DNA of 64,000 bases from Psychrobacillus sp. FSL H8-0483 (GCF_038637725.1 NZ_CP152052.1:124001-188000), one strand, 5' to 3'. Positions 15,288 through 24,595 are shown, numbered from the stretch's first letter. The notes: a model not told the origin generated them from the sequence alone. Program-made: numbers and translations.

Positions 15288-16529
15288 TAAATAAGTAGGG
15301 AAGTTTAATTCGTAAATGGCACGAGGGCGACCTTGTTGGTAGGTCATTTCTTCTCCAATAATACGAGCATATCCATGATCTACTAGCTTTTTTAAGATTC
15401 GTTCCGAAGTTCGTCTACTAACTTGTAAATAGTATTCTAAATCCTGTGCTGTAAACTCGGTGGACTTACGAGAACGACTAAACTGTATTATTTTTGAAAC
15501 ATTTGCAGGACTCAGCGTTGTTTCTTTCGCTAATTGTGATAGTTTTGGGTCGTTTGTTTTCAACTGAACTTGCTTTTGGTTTGTTGGAAAAGGTCCTAAT
15601 AATTCCTTGTGATCGTTTATTAAATAAGCAGTATTCTCTGTTACGTAATCGAGAGCATCTTTTGCATTTTGCGTCGCTTCTACAACTGTTTTTCCAAATC
15701 CAAATGCAACTTTAAGCGGTGAAGAAGTAAGTTCAAACCACTTTTCTAGCGTATTGTTTTTCAATACCTCTTGCACATCACCTTGTGTGGAGTACAACAT
15801 GTATAAATTATCTTCCGTTTTAACAAAGCTTGCTTGTATCGAGCTTGAAATTTTCTTTAATAGATCATTTGTAATCGCAGTATGGTTGGTTAATTGTATA
15901 TATCCAACAGCAATTTTAGCCGACTGGCTTTTTGCAAGAAGTGCCATGGATTTTGTTTCTTCCAGGCCATTTAGGATAGAATTTTTCGGGTCAATCATTC
16001 GCATGACAGAAAGATTATTTTCTTTCATTTTTTGATAAACCGCATGAATACTAGTTACCGCAAGAGAGGATTCTCCGCTATCCTGTAAATTCGAATGAAA
16101 TGAAACAACATCGTGTAAATCAAACGTAGGATCAATTTTCATCATATATGGGTATTGTTCTATTTGCCCAATATCCTCCAAAACGTTTTGCACACTTTGC
16201 GGCTCAATCAAGTCAATAGAAAGCTTTTGGATAGGAATAGAGGTAGAGTAGCTAATAGCTAGCAGTGTTGTAGTAATAGCTGTTTCGTCTTGCCTTAAAT
16301 AATGAGATGGTACAGGCAGCTTTTCTCTAACTTCCTTTGCGTAAATATACGGAAGTGACCCAGAAAAAAATACGGCATCGCATGGTTTAATAGTAGGAAC
16401 TATATCTATTGCTTCCATCGGCGTACTATAGATATAATAGTCCATACGAATAGAAGGGAGTTCCTGCTCAAATTGCATTAAACGCTCAATAAATTTACTG
16501 GATCCTAAGACCGCAATGCGTATAACCAT
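15285..16529 (-). CDS. Winged-helix transcriptional regulator, unrecognised family
   Basis: A 414-residue cytoplasmic protein I cannot place in a named family. The N-terminal part (1-125) has an alternating alpha/beta pattern starting RIAVLGSS, like a ligand-sensing domain. The middle (about 150-300) resembles the degenerate cyclase-like domains of PucR/CdaR-type regulators (AVGYIQLTN, KVAFGFGKTVVEATQNAKDA). The last 80 residues hold a winged helix (FTAQDLEYYLQVSRRTSERI, LVDHGYARIIGEE). It is divergent from the epimerase operon. I infer that it activates that operon and the antiporter through the TTAACG boxes. Confidence 0.65.
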   Translation of the reverse strand: MVIRIAVLGSSKFIERLMQFEQELPSIRMDYYIYSTPMEAIDIVPTIKPCDAVFFSGSLPYIYAKEVREKLPVPSHYLRQDETAITTTLLAISYSTSIPIQKLSIDLIEPQSVQNVLEDIGQIEQYPYMMKIDPTFDLHDVVSFHSNLQDSGESSLAVTSIHAVYQKMKENNLSVMRMIDPKNSILNGLEETKSMALLAKSQSAKIAVGYIQLTNHTAITNDLLKKISSSIQASFVKTEDNLYMLYSTQGDVQEVLKNNTLEKWFELTSSPLKVAFGFGKTVVEATQNAKDALDYVTENTAYLINDHKELLGPFPTNQKQVQLKTNDPKLSQLAKETTLSPANVSKIIQFSRSRKSTEFTAQDLEYYLQVSRRTSERILKKLVDHGYARIIGEEMTYQQGRPRAIYELNFPTYL

Positions 16530-16554
16530 CCTTGCACCTCTTTTTTTTTATTTA

Positions 16555-16596
16555 TTAACGACCATTTAACGACAACTATAAAGAAAAAAATACTAT
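16555..16596 (+). promoter_or_regulatory. TTAACG direct-repeat box and promoter of the epimerase operon
   Basis: TTAACG at 16555-16560 and 16566-16571 (11-bp period), then TACTAT (16591-16596) as -10. The box matches the one before the antiporter over ATTAACGACNATTTAACG, and the box to -10 distance differs by only 1 bp. Confidence 0.55.
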
Positions 16597-16621
16597 TTGT
16601 AAAGAAAGAAGGAATTTTACG

Positions 16622-17734
16622 ATGAAAATTAAAGAAATCGATATTTATGCAATTAGATTACCATTAGTCGACCCGTTTATCATTAGCTATCACACATACG
16701 ACGATATGCCCTCTATTATTGTGAAGCTAACAACAGAGGATGGTCTAGTTGGATACGGAGAAGCTGTTGCGGATGAGCATGTAACGGGTGAGACATGGGA
16801 AAGTACCTATGCAATATTACAACATACATTGGCACCTTTATTAATTGGAGAAAATCCAATGGAATTTGAACGCCTACATGAAAAAATGGATAAAGCGGTC
16901 TATCAAGCGCCAGCTGCAAAGGCTGCAATAGACATTGCATGTTACGATGTTGTTGGGAAAAAGCTAGGGGTTCCAGTATACCAACTACTTGGCGGTCGTT
17001 ATCATGAGAAGTTCCCAATTACCCATGTATTAAGTATTGGAACTCCTGAATCTATGGCAGAAGAAGCAGAAAAACGTATGAAAGAAGGTTATTCATCGTT
17101 TAAAATGAAAGTTGGAACAGAAATTCAAGCGGATGTAAAACGAATTCAAGCAGTGCGTGCAAAAGTGGGAGACGATATCGCCATTCGCGTGGATGTCAAT
17201 CAAGGCTGGAAGAACAGTGCAAATACAATCACTGCAATGCGTCAGCTAGAGGACGCAGGGCTTGACTGGTTGGAGCAGCCAGTAGTTGCCGATGATTTCA
17301 ACGGAATGGTAGAAGTAAAAGCAAAAACAAGTACCCCACTAATGATGGACGAAGGTTTAAAAGGTTTTCGTGATATGCGCGAATTAATCGAGAAAAATGC
17401 GGCACATAAGGTGAATATTAAATTAATGAAATGCGGTGGAATCTACCCTGCTATGAAGCTTGCACATATGGCTGAAATGGCAGGCATTGAATGCCAAATC
17501 GGATCAATGGTAGAGTCTTCGATTGGTTCAGCTGCTGGTTTCCATGTAGCGTTTTCTAAAAAAGCATTTACTAGTGTAGAGTTAACTGGCCCATTAAAAT
17601 TCTCAAAAGACGTTGGGAATTTGCACTATGATGTTCCTTTTATTAAACTAAATGAGCTTCCAGGGCTAGGTATTGATGTGGATGAAACTGTATTACTTGA
17701 GTTAACGGAGTTTTCGACAAAAGTAACGAAGTAA
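16622..17734 (+). CDS. Dipeptide epimerase, enolase superfamily (YkfB-like)
   Basis: A 370-residue enzyme of the mandelate racemase/muconate lactonising group. The catalytic lysine pair is in FKMKVG (about 160-165), metal ligands are in RVDVNQGW, LEQPV and MMDEG, and the second base is the lysine in NIKLMKCGG (about 265). The pattern fits L-Ala-D/L-Glu epimerase, used in recycling murein peptides. N-succinylamino acid racemase is an alternative, as specificity cannot be read with certainty. AAGGAA precedes the ATG. It is the first gene of an operon with a GNAT gene. Confidence 0.85.
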   Translation: MKIKEIDIYAIRLPLVDPFIISYHTYDDMPSIIVKLTTEDGLVGYGEAVADEHVTGETWESTYAILQHTLAPLLIGENPMEFERLHEKMDKAVYQAPAAKAAIDIACYDVVGKKLGVPVYQLLGGRYHEKFPITHVLSIGTPESMAEEAEKRMKEGYSSFKMKVGTEIQADVKRIQAVRAKVGDDIAIRVDVNQGWKNSANTITAMRQLEDAGLDWLEQPVVADDFNGMVEVKAKTSTPLMMDEGLKGFRDMRELIEKNAAHKVNIKLMKCGGIYPAMKLAHMAEMAGIECQIGSMVESSIGSAAGFHVAFSKKAFTSVELTGPLKFSKDVGNLHYDVPFIKLNELPGLGIDVDETVLLELTEFSTKVTK

Positions 17735-17748
17735 GAGGAAGTGATTGA

Positions 17749-18435
17749 ATGAAAGAATGGAAAGGCATGCTCGGAGAGAAAGAATATGTCGTTCGTGAAC
17801 TAACAATAGACCATGTGGATGATATATTTCGCATTCAGGATATTGTTTTAGGAAGTCTTGAAAACAATGATTTCTTATCGCCCTTAACAAAGGAAGAATA
17901 CGAAGGTTCTATCGCGAATCGCCTAATGGTAGGCGTATTTGTGGAGGAGGAGTTAATAGCATTTCGTGCGTTAGCTCTACCAGAAATAGATGAACATCAT
18001 TTAGGGTTTGATATTGGTCTGAAGGCAGAACAATTAGACAAAGTTGTTTATCAAGAAATTACGAATGTTCATCCAGATTACCGTGGATTTGGACTGCAAA
18101 AAAAATTAGGACTTATTGTAATGGAACTGCTAGATGCATCGCCATACTCCCATGTATGCGCAACTGTCGCACCATTTAACATTGCTAGTCTAAAGGATAA
18201 ACTAAGCCAAGGTATGGTCATTGGTGCGTTGAAAAAGAAATATGCAAATATGCTGAGATATGTATTTTATAAAAAGTTGCACGAAGATCGTAAACTAGGC
18301 GGCGAAGTGTTAGAAGTGAAAATGGAAGACACTGAAAAACAACAACAACTACTTGCAGAAGGCTGGATTGGAACAAGTGTTATGCAAAAAGAAGATGTTT
18401 GGTACGTAACTTACGATGAAAAAGGAACGTACTGA
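17749..18435 (+). CDS. GNAT-fold protein of the epimerase operon
   Basis: A 228-residue protein with a GNAT-like centre: ITNVHPDYRGFGLQKKLGLI (about 105-124) is acetyl-CoA motif A. A C-terminal extension (about 170-226) with FYKKLHEDRK and GWIGTSVMQK follows. It lies 14 nt after the epimerase stop with AGGAAGTGA before the ATG, so it is in the same operon. The substrate is unknown; acetylation of amino acids released by the epimerase branch is possible. Its C-terminal 55 residues are duplicated as a remnant at 21093-21269. Confidence 0.75.
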   Translation: MKEWKGMLGEKEYVVRELTIDHVDDIFRIQDIVLGSLENNDFLSPLTKEEYEGSIANRLMVGVFVEEELIAFRALALPEIDEHHLGFDIGLKAEQLDKVVYQEITNVHPDYRGFGLQKKLGLIVMELLDASPYSHVCATVAPFNIASLKDKLSQGMVIGALKKKYANMLRYVFYKKLHEDRKLGGEVLEVKMEDTEKQQQLLAEGWIGTSVMQKEDVWYVTYDEKGTY

Positions 18436-18454
18436 TAAAGTAATGGTGAACGAG

Positions 18455-18503
18455 GACTGTAGACAAACTCTCAAAACTGAGAGAAATCTACAGTCTTTTT
18501 TTT
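18455..18503 (+). terminator. Terminator of the epimerase operon
   Basis: GACTGTAGA pairs with TCTACAGTC, with an inner CTCTC/GAGAG stem, followed by eight T. Confidence 0.9.
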
Positions 18504-18759
18504 TGAAAATATTCATTCAACTTAAATTGAGTTCATGGTTTTTATACGCAGCTTATAAAAATAAGAAAATTTGGAATATTAGACAAAAAATATATACACT
18601 TGACTGAAGGAGTTGTATAATCCTTACAAGATAATCCATTTTTACCTTTTTATATTTGCGGATTACTTAAAAAGAAAAAGTCATTTTAGTAATGAAAAAA
18701 GGGGTTTATTTTACTGTAATTCTAAAGAAACTTGGTTACACTTAAAGGGAGTGAAGGAA

Positions 18760-20496
18760 ATGAGAGTTTCAGAAGGATCTGGAAGATCAAGCAATGCAGT
18801 TGTAGCAAAGAGTAGTCCGAAACCAGCACCGAAGCCGGCACCAGTAGTGGTAGCAAAACCAGCGCCGAAGCCGGCACCAGTAGTGGTAGCAAAACCCGTA
18901 CCAAAACCAGCAAGTGCACCAAGTAATAAAGTAAATCAAGATTTACACAAAAGTACACCAGTAGCTACAACGAACAAACCAACACCTACTAGTACAAGCA
19001 CACCAAAGCCGGCACCGGTAGTGGTAACAAAACCAGCAAGTGCACCAAGTAATAAAGTAAATCAAGATTTACACAAAAGTACACCAGTAGCTACAACGAA
19101 CAAACCAACACCTACTAGTACAAGCACACCAAAGCCGGCACCAGTAGTGGTAACAAAACCAGCAAGTGCACCAAGTAATAAAGTAAATCAAGATTTGCAC
19201 AAAAGTACGCCAGTAACTACTACAACGAACAAACCAACACCTACTAGTACAAGCGCACCAAAGCCAGCGCCGGTAGTAGTAGCAAAACCAACAAGTGTAC
19301 CAAGTAATAAAGTAAATCAAGATTTGCACAAAAGTACCCAAGTAGCTTCGTCTACTGCAAATAAGCCTGTTGCTCCAAGTACAAGTGTCCCGCGGCCGAT
19401 AGCTGCTCAAAGCTATCAAGCAAACCAAGATTTATACAAAAATTCGCAAGGGTCTTCTTCTACTGCAAATAGCGCTCCGGCAACAAGTAGCATCCGACCT
19501 GCTACCGCACAAAGCAATAAAGTGCAGCAGGAGTTACACCAAAGTACACAAGTGGCTTCGTCTACGAAAAAGACAACAACAACTGCCGCTAAACCAGCAG
19601 CTATACAAAGCTATAAAGTAAATCAAGATCTATATAAAACTGGACAAGCACCCGCTACGTCCTATTATCCAGTAAATAAACCAAGCGCAATTGCACAAAC
19701 GTCGCTACACAAATCATCCAAAGACGGGGATTCGCTTAGCTTATCTTTTTTGGCAAATCAGAAAAGTACTTCAGAGGACAAACAATTAAAAGAAATCTAT
19801 GCAGCATTAGCTAAACAATATCCATCTGATAACTATCTAACTAGTTCTAATAAAAGTGATCATGCATTCTCATATGAGGGCATGAGAAAAGTGGTCGGTG
19901 GAAATGGTTCAGGAACACCAGATGGCCTAGCTCCTATTTCGATGGCGGCATATGACTTCTTTCTAAGCGATATAGGCACTATAATTAGCACAGAAGCGAC
20001 AGCAAAAGAGAAAATAGAAGCTGCAGCCTACACGTTCATCAAACCTGCTAAAGTTTTGGAGACAGGACATGATCTAGCGAAAGCTGTAGAAAAGACTAAG
20101 GATGTTGCTGCAAAAGAAACGAAAGAAGCGGAGATTGTTGCTAAGGGTACGGGTAAGGCTGAAGTATTAGAGCGCAATAGAGTTGCGGGAAGAGAATTTG
20201 AGAAAGAATCCATAGAGAAATTAAAGAATAGTAATGAGGTAGTAGAACAAATTACTGTTCGGACTAAAAGTGGAACAAAGACAAGAGTAGATGCAATTGG
20301 AGTGGATAAAACGACTGGCAATATTGTGATTGAGGAATACAAAGCTTCTTCTACAGCACCATTAACAAAAAATCAGAAAGTCGCTTTTCCTGAGATTTTG
20401 GAATCAGGGGGAACAGTGTTAGGTAAAGGGAAACCACCATTTTATGGCGGAACTGAAATTCCACCTACCAAAATCAATATTGTTAGAAAAAACTAG
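18760..20496 (+). CDS. Repeat-linker polymorphic toxin with PD-(D/E)XK-like nuclease tail
   Basis: A 578-residue protein. Residues about 1-60 are PKPAP-rich. Then come near-perfect tandem repeats of 42-43 residues (DNA periods 126, 126, 129 bp from 18911), each with SNKVNQDLHKS, followed by at least three degenerate units (SYQANQDLYK, SNKVQQELHQ, SYKVNQDLYK). A pretoxin-like segment (APISMAAYDFFLSDIGTI) precedes the C-terminal domain: GREFEKESIEKL, D511 in RVDAIGVD, E526-Y-K528 in IEEYKAS, fitting a nuclease-like fold. A longer frame starts at 18613, but GGGAGTGAAGG precedes 18760. No signal peptide or LXG domain was seen, so the export route is unknown. A likely immunity gene follows. Confidence 0.75.
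   Translation: MRVSEGSGRSSNAVVAKSSPKPAPKPAPVVVAKPAPKPAPVVVAKPVPKPASAPSNKVNQDLHKSTPVATTNKPTPTSTSTPKPAPVVVTKPASAPSNKVNQDLHKSTPVATTNKPTPTSTSTPKPAPVVVTKPASAPSNKVNQDLHKSTPVTTTTNKPTPTSTSAPKPAPVVVAKPTSVPSNKVNQDLHKSTQVASSTANKPVAPSTSVPRPIAAQSYQANQDLYKNSQGSSSTANSAPATSSIRPATAQSNKVQQELHQSTQVASSTKKTTTTAAKPAAIQSYKVNQDLYKTGQAPATSYYPVNKPSAIAQTSLHKSSKDGDSLSLSFLANQKSTSEDKQLKEIYAALAKQYPSDNYLTSSNKSDHAFSYEGMRKVVGGNGSGTPDGLAPISMAAYDFFLSDIGTIISTEATAKEKIEAAAYTFIKPAKVLETGHDLAKAVEKTKDVAAKETKEAEIVAKGTGKAEVLERNRVAGREFEKESIEKLKNSNEVVEQITVRTKSGTKTRVDAIGVDKTTGNIVIEEYKASSTAPLTKNQKVAFPEILESGGTVLGKGKPPFYGGTEIPPTKINIVRKN
18911..19419 (+). repeat. Tandem 126/129-bp coding repeats in the toxin gene
   Basis: Starts of the unit CAAGTGNACCAAGTAATAAA are at 18911, 19037, 19163 and 19292. 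The first units are almost identical in DNA, indicating recent expansion; later units are degenerate. Confidence 0.9.
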
Positions 20497-20511
20497 AAAG
20501 AGGTGATTAAG

Positions 20512-20838
20512 ATGTCAATAGAAGATAAAGATAAAATTGATGCAATAGGGGTGAATGAAGAAGAGAAGTTAGTTACTTTAGCTATAACAGACCATCTCGA
20601 TTGGGAAAATGAATACGACCATCTAATTATGCTTCAAGAAAAAATAAATTTATATTTAAGTTTTCTTGAAAGTGGCGAGATATATGAAAGTTGTCCTTCT
20701 GCGAAAGATAAAAAATTTGAGATTAAGCTATTTTCAAAATATGATTTGACTGAAAAGGCGGAAGAATTTTTAAATGTAGCATATGCTCAAATAGTAGAAG
20801 CAGGTTTTAATTTAAGTTGCGAGATTTCAGGCGAGTAA
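20512..20838 (+). CDS. Putative immunity protein (DUF6572-like)
   Basis: A 108-residue acidic protein starting MSIEDKDKIDAIGVNEEEKL, which I recall as the DUF6572 family. It contains VTLAITDHLDWENEYDHLIM and no membrane segment or signal peptide. The start at 20512 is preceded by GAGGTG. It begins 15 nt after the toxin stop on the same strand and is followed by a terminator. The toxin-then-small-acidic-protein order is standard for a cytoplasmic immunity factor that binds the nuclease domain. The role is inferred. Confidence 0.7.
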   Translation: MSIEDKDKIDAIGVNEEEKLVTLAITDHLDWENEYDHLIMLQEKINLYLSFLESGEIYESCPSAKDKKFEIKLFSKYDLTEKAEEFLNVAYAQIVEAGFNLSCEISGE

Positions 20839-20854
20839 CTCTATATGGAGGAGG

Positions 20855-20894
20855 GAACCTTGATTGGCTAAATGCCTTTCAAGGTTCTTTTTTT
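20855..20894 (+). terminator. Terminator of the toxin-immunity pair
   Basis: 9-bp stem GAACCTTGA/TCAAGGTTC followed by seven T. Confidence 0.9.
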
Positions 20895-21092
20895 GCGGGG
20901 CTACCCAGTGCCGAATAAACAGCTAGTTTTACAAAGAATAGTGCTAAGCCTTGTAATCCCAATATGATGTTTTGTCAAATAATAAAGTGCGTATAATATC
21001 TTAAAATGTATGTCCTATTTACTGTTTGTATTACCAGAAAAATAATCACAAATCGTCAGATACCACCATTTTTAAACTTCAAAACCATACAT

Positions 21093-21269
21093 GTATTTTA
21101 TAAGAAATTACATGAAACTCGTAAACCGAGCAGTGAAGTGTTGGAAATCAGTATGGGAGATTCCGAAAGACAACAGCAGCTTCTAGCAGACGGGTGGATT
21201 GGAACAGGTATATTGCAGAAAGATGATAATTGGTATGTGACTTACGAGGAAAATAAAGATTACATATAA
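21093..21269 (+). pseudogene. C-terminal remnant of a GNAT-like gene
   Basis: From VFYKKLHETRK to the stop, the translation matches the last 55 residues of the GNAT protein at 17749-18435 (VFYKKLHEDRK; QQQLLADGWIGT against QQQLLAEGWIGT; WYVTYEE against WYVTYDE). The frame is open upstream to 21006 but that part has no similarity and no good binding site, so I read it as a truncated copy. It has kept a terminator (21279-21306). The toxin and immunity genes lie exactly between the full gene and this fragment. Confidence 0.8.
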
Positions 21270-21278
21270 ATTTGATGA

Positions 21279-21315
21279 ACACCTAGTGAGAAAATTCACT
21301 AGGTGTTTTTATTTT
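21279..21315 (+). terminator. Terminator after the GNAT remnant
   Basis: Perfect 11-bp stem ACACCTAGTGA/TCACTAGGTGT with a 6-nt loop and T-rich tail. Confidence 0.85.
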
Positions 21316-21317
21316 TA

Positions 21318-21500
21318 GGCTTTGTTAAATTAGGCAAATATTTTTTAGAAGCATATATTTTGTGACGAAAATCTGTGAGACTCCAGCGGAAAAACGGGCT
21401 GCCAAGACCCCAAAGCGGGCTTGCGAGTAAGGAGGCTTGGCAGATCATCCGCGGAAAGCGAGCGGATTTCTGGCAGGTAACAACATAATAGACTCAGTCA
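21318..21500. repeat. Dispersed repeat family B, copy 4
   Basis: Starts GGCTTTGTTAAATTAGG and contains GACGAAAATCTGTGAGACTCC, GGGCTGCCAAGACCCC and GCGGAAAGCGAGCGGATTTC, ending near TAATAGACTC. Confidence 0.7.
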
Positions 21501-21594
21501 ATTGTATGAGATGCAATCAAGACCAATGACGGAACTCAAAATAGGAAATTTCAATTAAAGTAAGAATAATAAGATTATAAAGGGGTGCGCTACA

Positions 21595-22824
21595 ATGAAG
21601 AATTTATATAACGATTCCCGTTTTCGCTTAATTATTTTTGCTAATATTGCTTCATCGATTGGATCCGGAATAACCATGATTGCGATACCATGGATGCTGG
21701 TGTCTAGTGATAACGGGAATGCAGTTTTTGGTTATGTCACAATAAGCATGACCATTATTAGTTTCATCATTACACCATTTGTAGGTAATCTAGTTGATAA
21801 AATGTCGCGAAAGAAATTATTGATAATGAGTGAAATTATTTGTTTTGTATTATTAATATGTTTTTCTATGATTGGATTTATAGGATTATCTTATGAGGTT
21901 TGGCATTATATGTTCATTTACATGATTGGGAGCTTGTATTACACGATTTTCTATCCTACCATGTTCGCTTTAAATCAAGAAATCTTTAACAAGAATCAAT
22001 ACAAAACTTTAAATGGAACAATGGAAGTTCAAGGGCAATTATCTAGCGTAATTGCTGGTGCTTTGGCAAGTATCTTGTTATCTAGATGGGATTTACAATA
22101 CATATTGCTGCTTGATGTATTGACTTACGCTGCAGCCATCTACTTCTTCTTAAAAATTCCTTATACAAAGAATGCAGTTGATCACTCGAAGAAAGCTTTA
22201 AAATCAAATGGTACAGAAGGTTTAAGTTATATGTTAAAAAGACCAGCCATGTTCTTATTTTTGTTTTTTTCTATTATGCCTTTTATTGGTGTAATGATTT
22301 CGAATTATTTATTTCCTGTATATTTAGCAGATGTGCTAAAGGCGTCGGGGAGTTTGTATGGAATTCAAGGGATGATATATGGAGTAGGCGCAGTAGTTGC
22401 GGGTATTCTCGTACCTATTATTGCTAGAAAGATAGGGAATGAAAAAACAATCATCTACGGAGTGATTACTTACACGGTTGCTATTTCATTTATACTAATC
22501 GCCAATATACCTGTTTACTTATCACTTGTGTTTTTTATTGCTATAGGAAATAGTAGTTCTAGAGTAGCTAGAAATTCTTTTTTAATGGATCAAGTACCCA
22601 ATGAAATAATCGGAAGAGTGGACAGTTTATTCCGCTCAATTGGTTTGCTAGTAAGGGTTGTATTACTCGCTATCTTCACTGGAATGGTCTCTTCAGGTCT
22701 AATTATTTATTGTTTTGTCGTTCTTAGTGGAATATTAGCTATTGCTTCTGTCTGTATTATTTATTCCTGGAAAAAAGGCTTTGAATTAAAGGCGAAAGAT
22801 TGCGATATAGTTGTAAGTAACTGA
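21595..22824 (+). CDS. Major facilitator superfamily transporter
   Basis: A 409-residue protein with about 12 transmembrane segments, starting NDSRFRLIIFANIASSIGSG, of the EntS/macrolide-exporter-like MFS branch. The loop between helices 2 and 3 reads GNLVDKMSRKKLL, the family's A-loop motif. The substrate cannot be inferred. A family B repeat lies just upstream, and AAGGGGTG is close to the ATG. No regulator gene is adjacent. Confidence 0.85.
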   Translation: MKNLYNDSRFRLIIFANIASSIGSGITMIAIPWMLVSSDNGNAVFGYVTISMTIISFIITPFVGNLVDKMSRKKLLIMSEIICFVLLICFSMIGFIGLSYEVWHYMFIYMIGSLYYTIFYPTMFALNQEIFNKNQYKTLNGTMEVQGQLSSVIAGALASILLSRWDLQYILLLDVLTYAAAIYFFLKIPYTKNAVDHSKKALKSNGTEGLSYMLKRPAMFLFLFFSIMPFIGVMISNYLFPVYLADVLKASGSLYGIQGMIYGVGAVVAGILVPIIARKIGNEKTIIYGVITYTVAISFILIANIPVYLSLVFFIAIGNSSSRVARNSFLMDQVPNEIIGRVDSLFRSIGLLVRVVLLAIFTGMVSSGLIIYCFVVLSGILAIASVCIIYSWKKGFELKAKDCDIVVSN

Positions 22825-22930
22825 TTGGATATGGAATTAACAGTAAAGTGCCATTCGTGAAGATTTTCTGAAACCATATTCTCTTTCGTCCGTATAGTTA
22901 AGTAGAAAAAGAGAAGGAAGGATGAATAGT

Positions 22931-24589
22931 ATGGCTTTCGTATTTATTATTTCGGCAGTTGTAGCAGTACTGACTGCATTATTAGTCGTACCATTAACAG
23001 CAAAAAGGAAAGACACTGTGTCTTCCATTATTAGTCTAGCGATTTTAGCCTTTATCGTGTTAGCAATTATATATTATGTAACAAATTTAGATCGAAACTG
23101 GACAGCTTTATGGCCAGTGTTTGTATTTGCTACCTTTGCAGGAACGTTTTTTTCAAAAGGGAAAGAGCAAAAGACAAAAGGATTGCTTTTCTTAGGAAGT
23201 TTAGGTGTTGCAATTTTCATGTTGTCAGCACCAGTTTGGAATGCGGATGAAAAATATGAAGTAGCAAAAATGGATGAAAAGGTGGAAATTGAACCGTTTG
23301 ACGAAACAAAAACACCTGCAAGTGTACCACCACAATTTGCACGAAATAAAATGAAAAAAGCATTTGGGCAAGTACCAAATACAAGCTATTATGAGTTAGG
23401 AAATTTACAAATTCAAAAAGTAAAAGACGCGTACGTATATATTGCGCCTGTCGAATTTTCGGGATTCTTTAAATGGTGGAATGGAGATGTGACTCCCGGG
23501 TACTTCACGATGAGTGCGACGGATTCTTCTGATAACCCCAAATTTGTGAAGGCAGATATGAGTTATACACCTTCATCATTTCTACACAAGAATTTAGAAA
23601 GACAGATGCGTATGGAGCATCCAACTAAGATTTTTTATGGAGATCCACAGTTAGAGATTGACGAAGATGGCAAGCCTTATTATATCCGTTCTTATGGCCA
23701 ATTTGTTTCTGCTCGAGATGGCTTTGATGTAGAAGGGATCGTTGTAGTGGACCCGGCTACAGGTCAAACAGATTCATTTAAGCTTTCAGATGTCCCAGCC
23801 TTTATTGATGGAGCTATATCACCGGAAACTGTTAGTTTGCAAAATAGTTATTACGGGAATTATGTACATGGGTTTATTAATAGCATTTTTGGTAAAAAAG
23901 ATGTTAAATTACCTTCGGATGAAGGAACAGAGGCTAATGTTAGTCCGATTTTCGGGGAAGATGGGGAAATGTATTACTTCACTGATTTCACAAGCCCTAA
24001 AGAAGGCGTCGATTCGATGCTTGGTTATTCCCTGACAGACGGCAGAACAGGTAAAGCGACTTACTACACAGGTAATTTAGAGGACTCTTATATGGATTCC
24101 CAAGGTGCTCTTCAAATAATTGAAAAGAAATTTATTGAAAAGAAATGGTCAGGTGAGATGCCCGTACTGTACAATTTCTATGGTGAGGCTAGTTGGTTAA
24201 CACCAGTGCTGGATTCAAATGGATTTTTACAAAATTACTTCATCGTGTCTGCGGCTAATCCGGAAATTTCGGTGTATGGAAATACACCAAATGAAGCATT
24301 GAAGTTGTATAAAACAGCCATTCAACGTGGCGGAAGTTCTGTCAATGGAAGCTCCAGTGCAGAAGAAAAATCTGTAGATGGTACCGTTGTGCGTGTATTT
24401 AAAGAGCGTGTTGGGGACTTTACACAAGTATCTTTCTTGCTAGATAATAAACAAAATTATATTGTCTCTTCGGAAGTAGCTCCACTTGCTGTATATATGC
24501 AAGAAAGTGATAACGTACAAGTAAAATTCTTAAATACAGGAGAATTATTCCTACCTGTTAAAGAAGTAATAATTCAAGGAATTGAGTAA
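22931..24589 (+). CDS. Conserved membrane protein of unknown function
   Basis: About 552 residues. Three hydrophobic helices form the N-terminus (about 1-22, 34-54, 60-105 with a break), then a large soluble region of roughly 440 residues rich in beta structure, probably extracytoplasmic, starting KMDEKVEIEPFDETKTPASV. I do not recognise a catalytic motif. A frame-longer ATG at 22922 directly abuts AAGGAAGG, so the ATG at 22931, 10 nt away, is the likelier start. It is followed at once by repeat copy A2, which supplies its terminator. Confidence 0.75.
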   Translation: MAFVFIISAVVAVLTALLVVPLTAKRKDTVSSIISLAILAFIVLAIIYYVTNLDRNWTALWPVFVFATFAGTFFSKGKEQKTKGLLFLGSLGVAIFMLSAPVWNADEKYEVAKMDEKVEIEPFDETKTPASVPPQFARNKMKKAFGQVPNTSYYELGNLQIQKVKDAYVYIAPVEFSGFFKWWNGDVTPGYFTMSATDSSDNPKFVKADMSYTPSSFLHKNLERQMRMEHPTKIFYGDPQLEIDEDGKPYYIRSYGQFVSARDGFDVEGIVVVDPATGQTDSFKLSDVPAFIDGAISPETVSLQNSYYGNYVHGFINSIFGKKDVKLPSDEGTEANVSPIFGEDGEMYYFTDFTSPKEGVDSMLGYSLTDGRTGKATYYTGNLEDSYMDSQGALQIIEKKFIEKKWSGEMPVLYNFYGEASWLTPVLDSNGFLQNYFIVSAANPEISVYGNTPNEALKLYKTAIQRGGSSVNGSSSAEEKSVDGTVVRVFKERVGDFTQVSFLLDNKQNYIVSSEVAPLAVYMQESDNVQVKFLNTGELFLPVKEVIIQGIE

Positions 24590-24595
24590 TATTTA

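Noticed and set aside
18613-18759. 49-codon N-terminal extension of the toxin
   Set aside because: No binding site at 18613, aromatic-rich sequence unlike the rest, and a good site just before the ATG at 18760.
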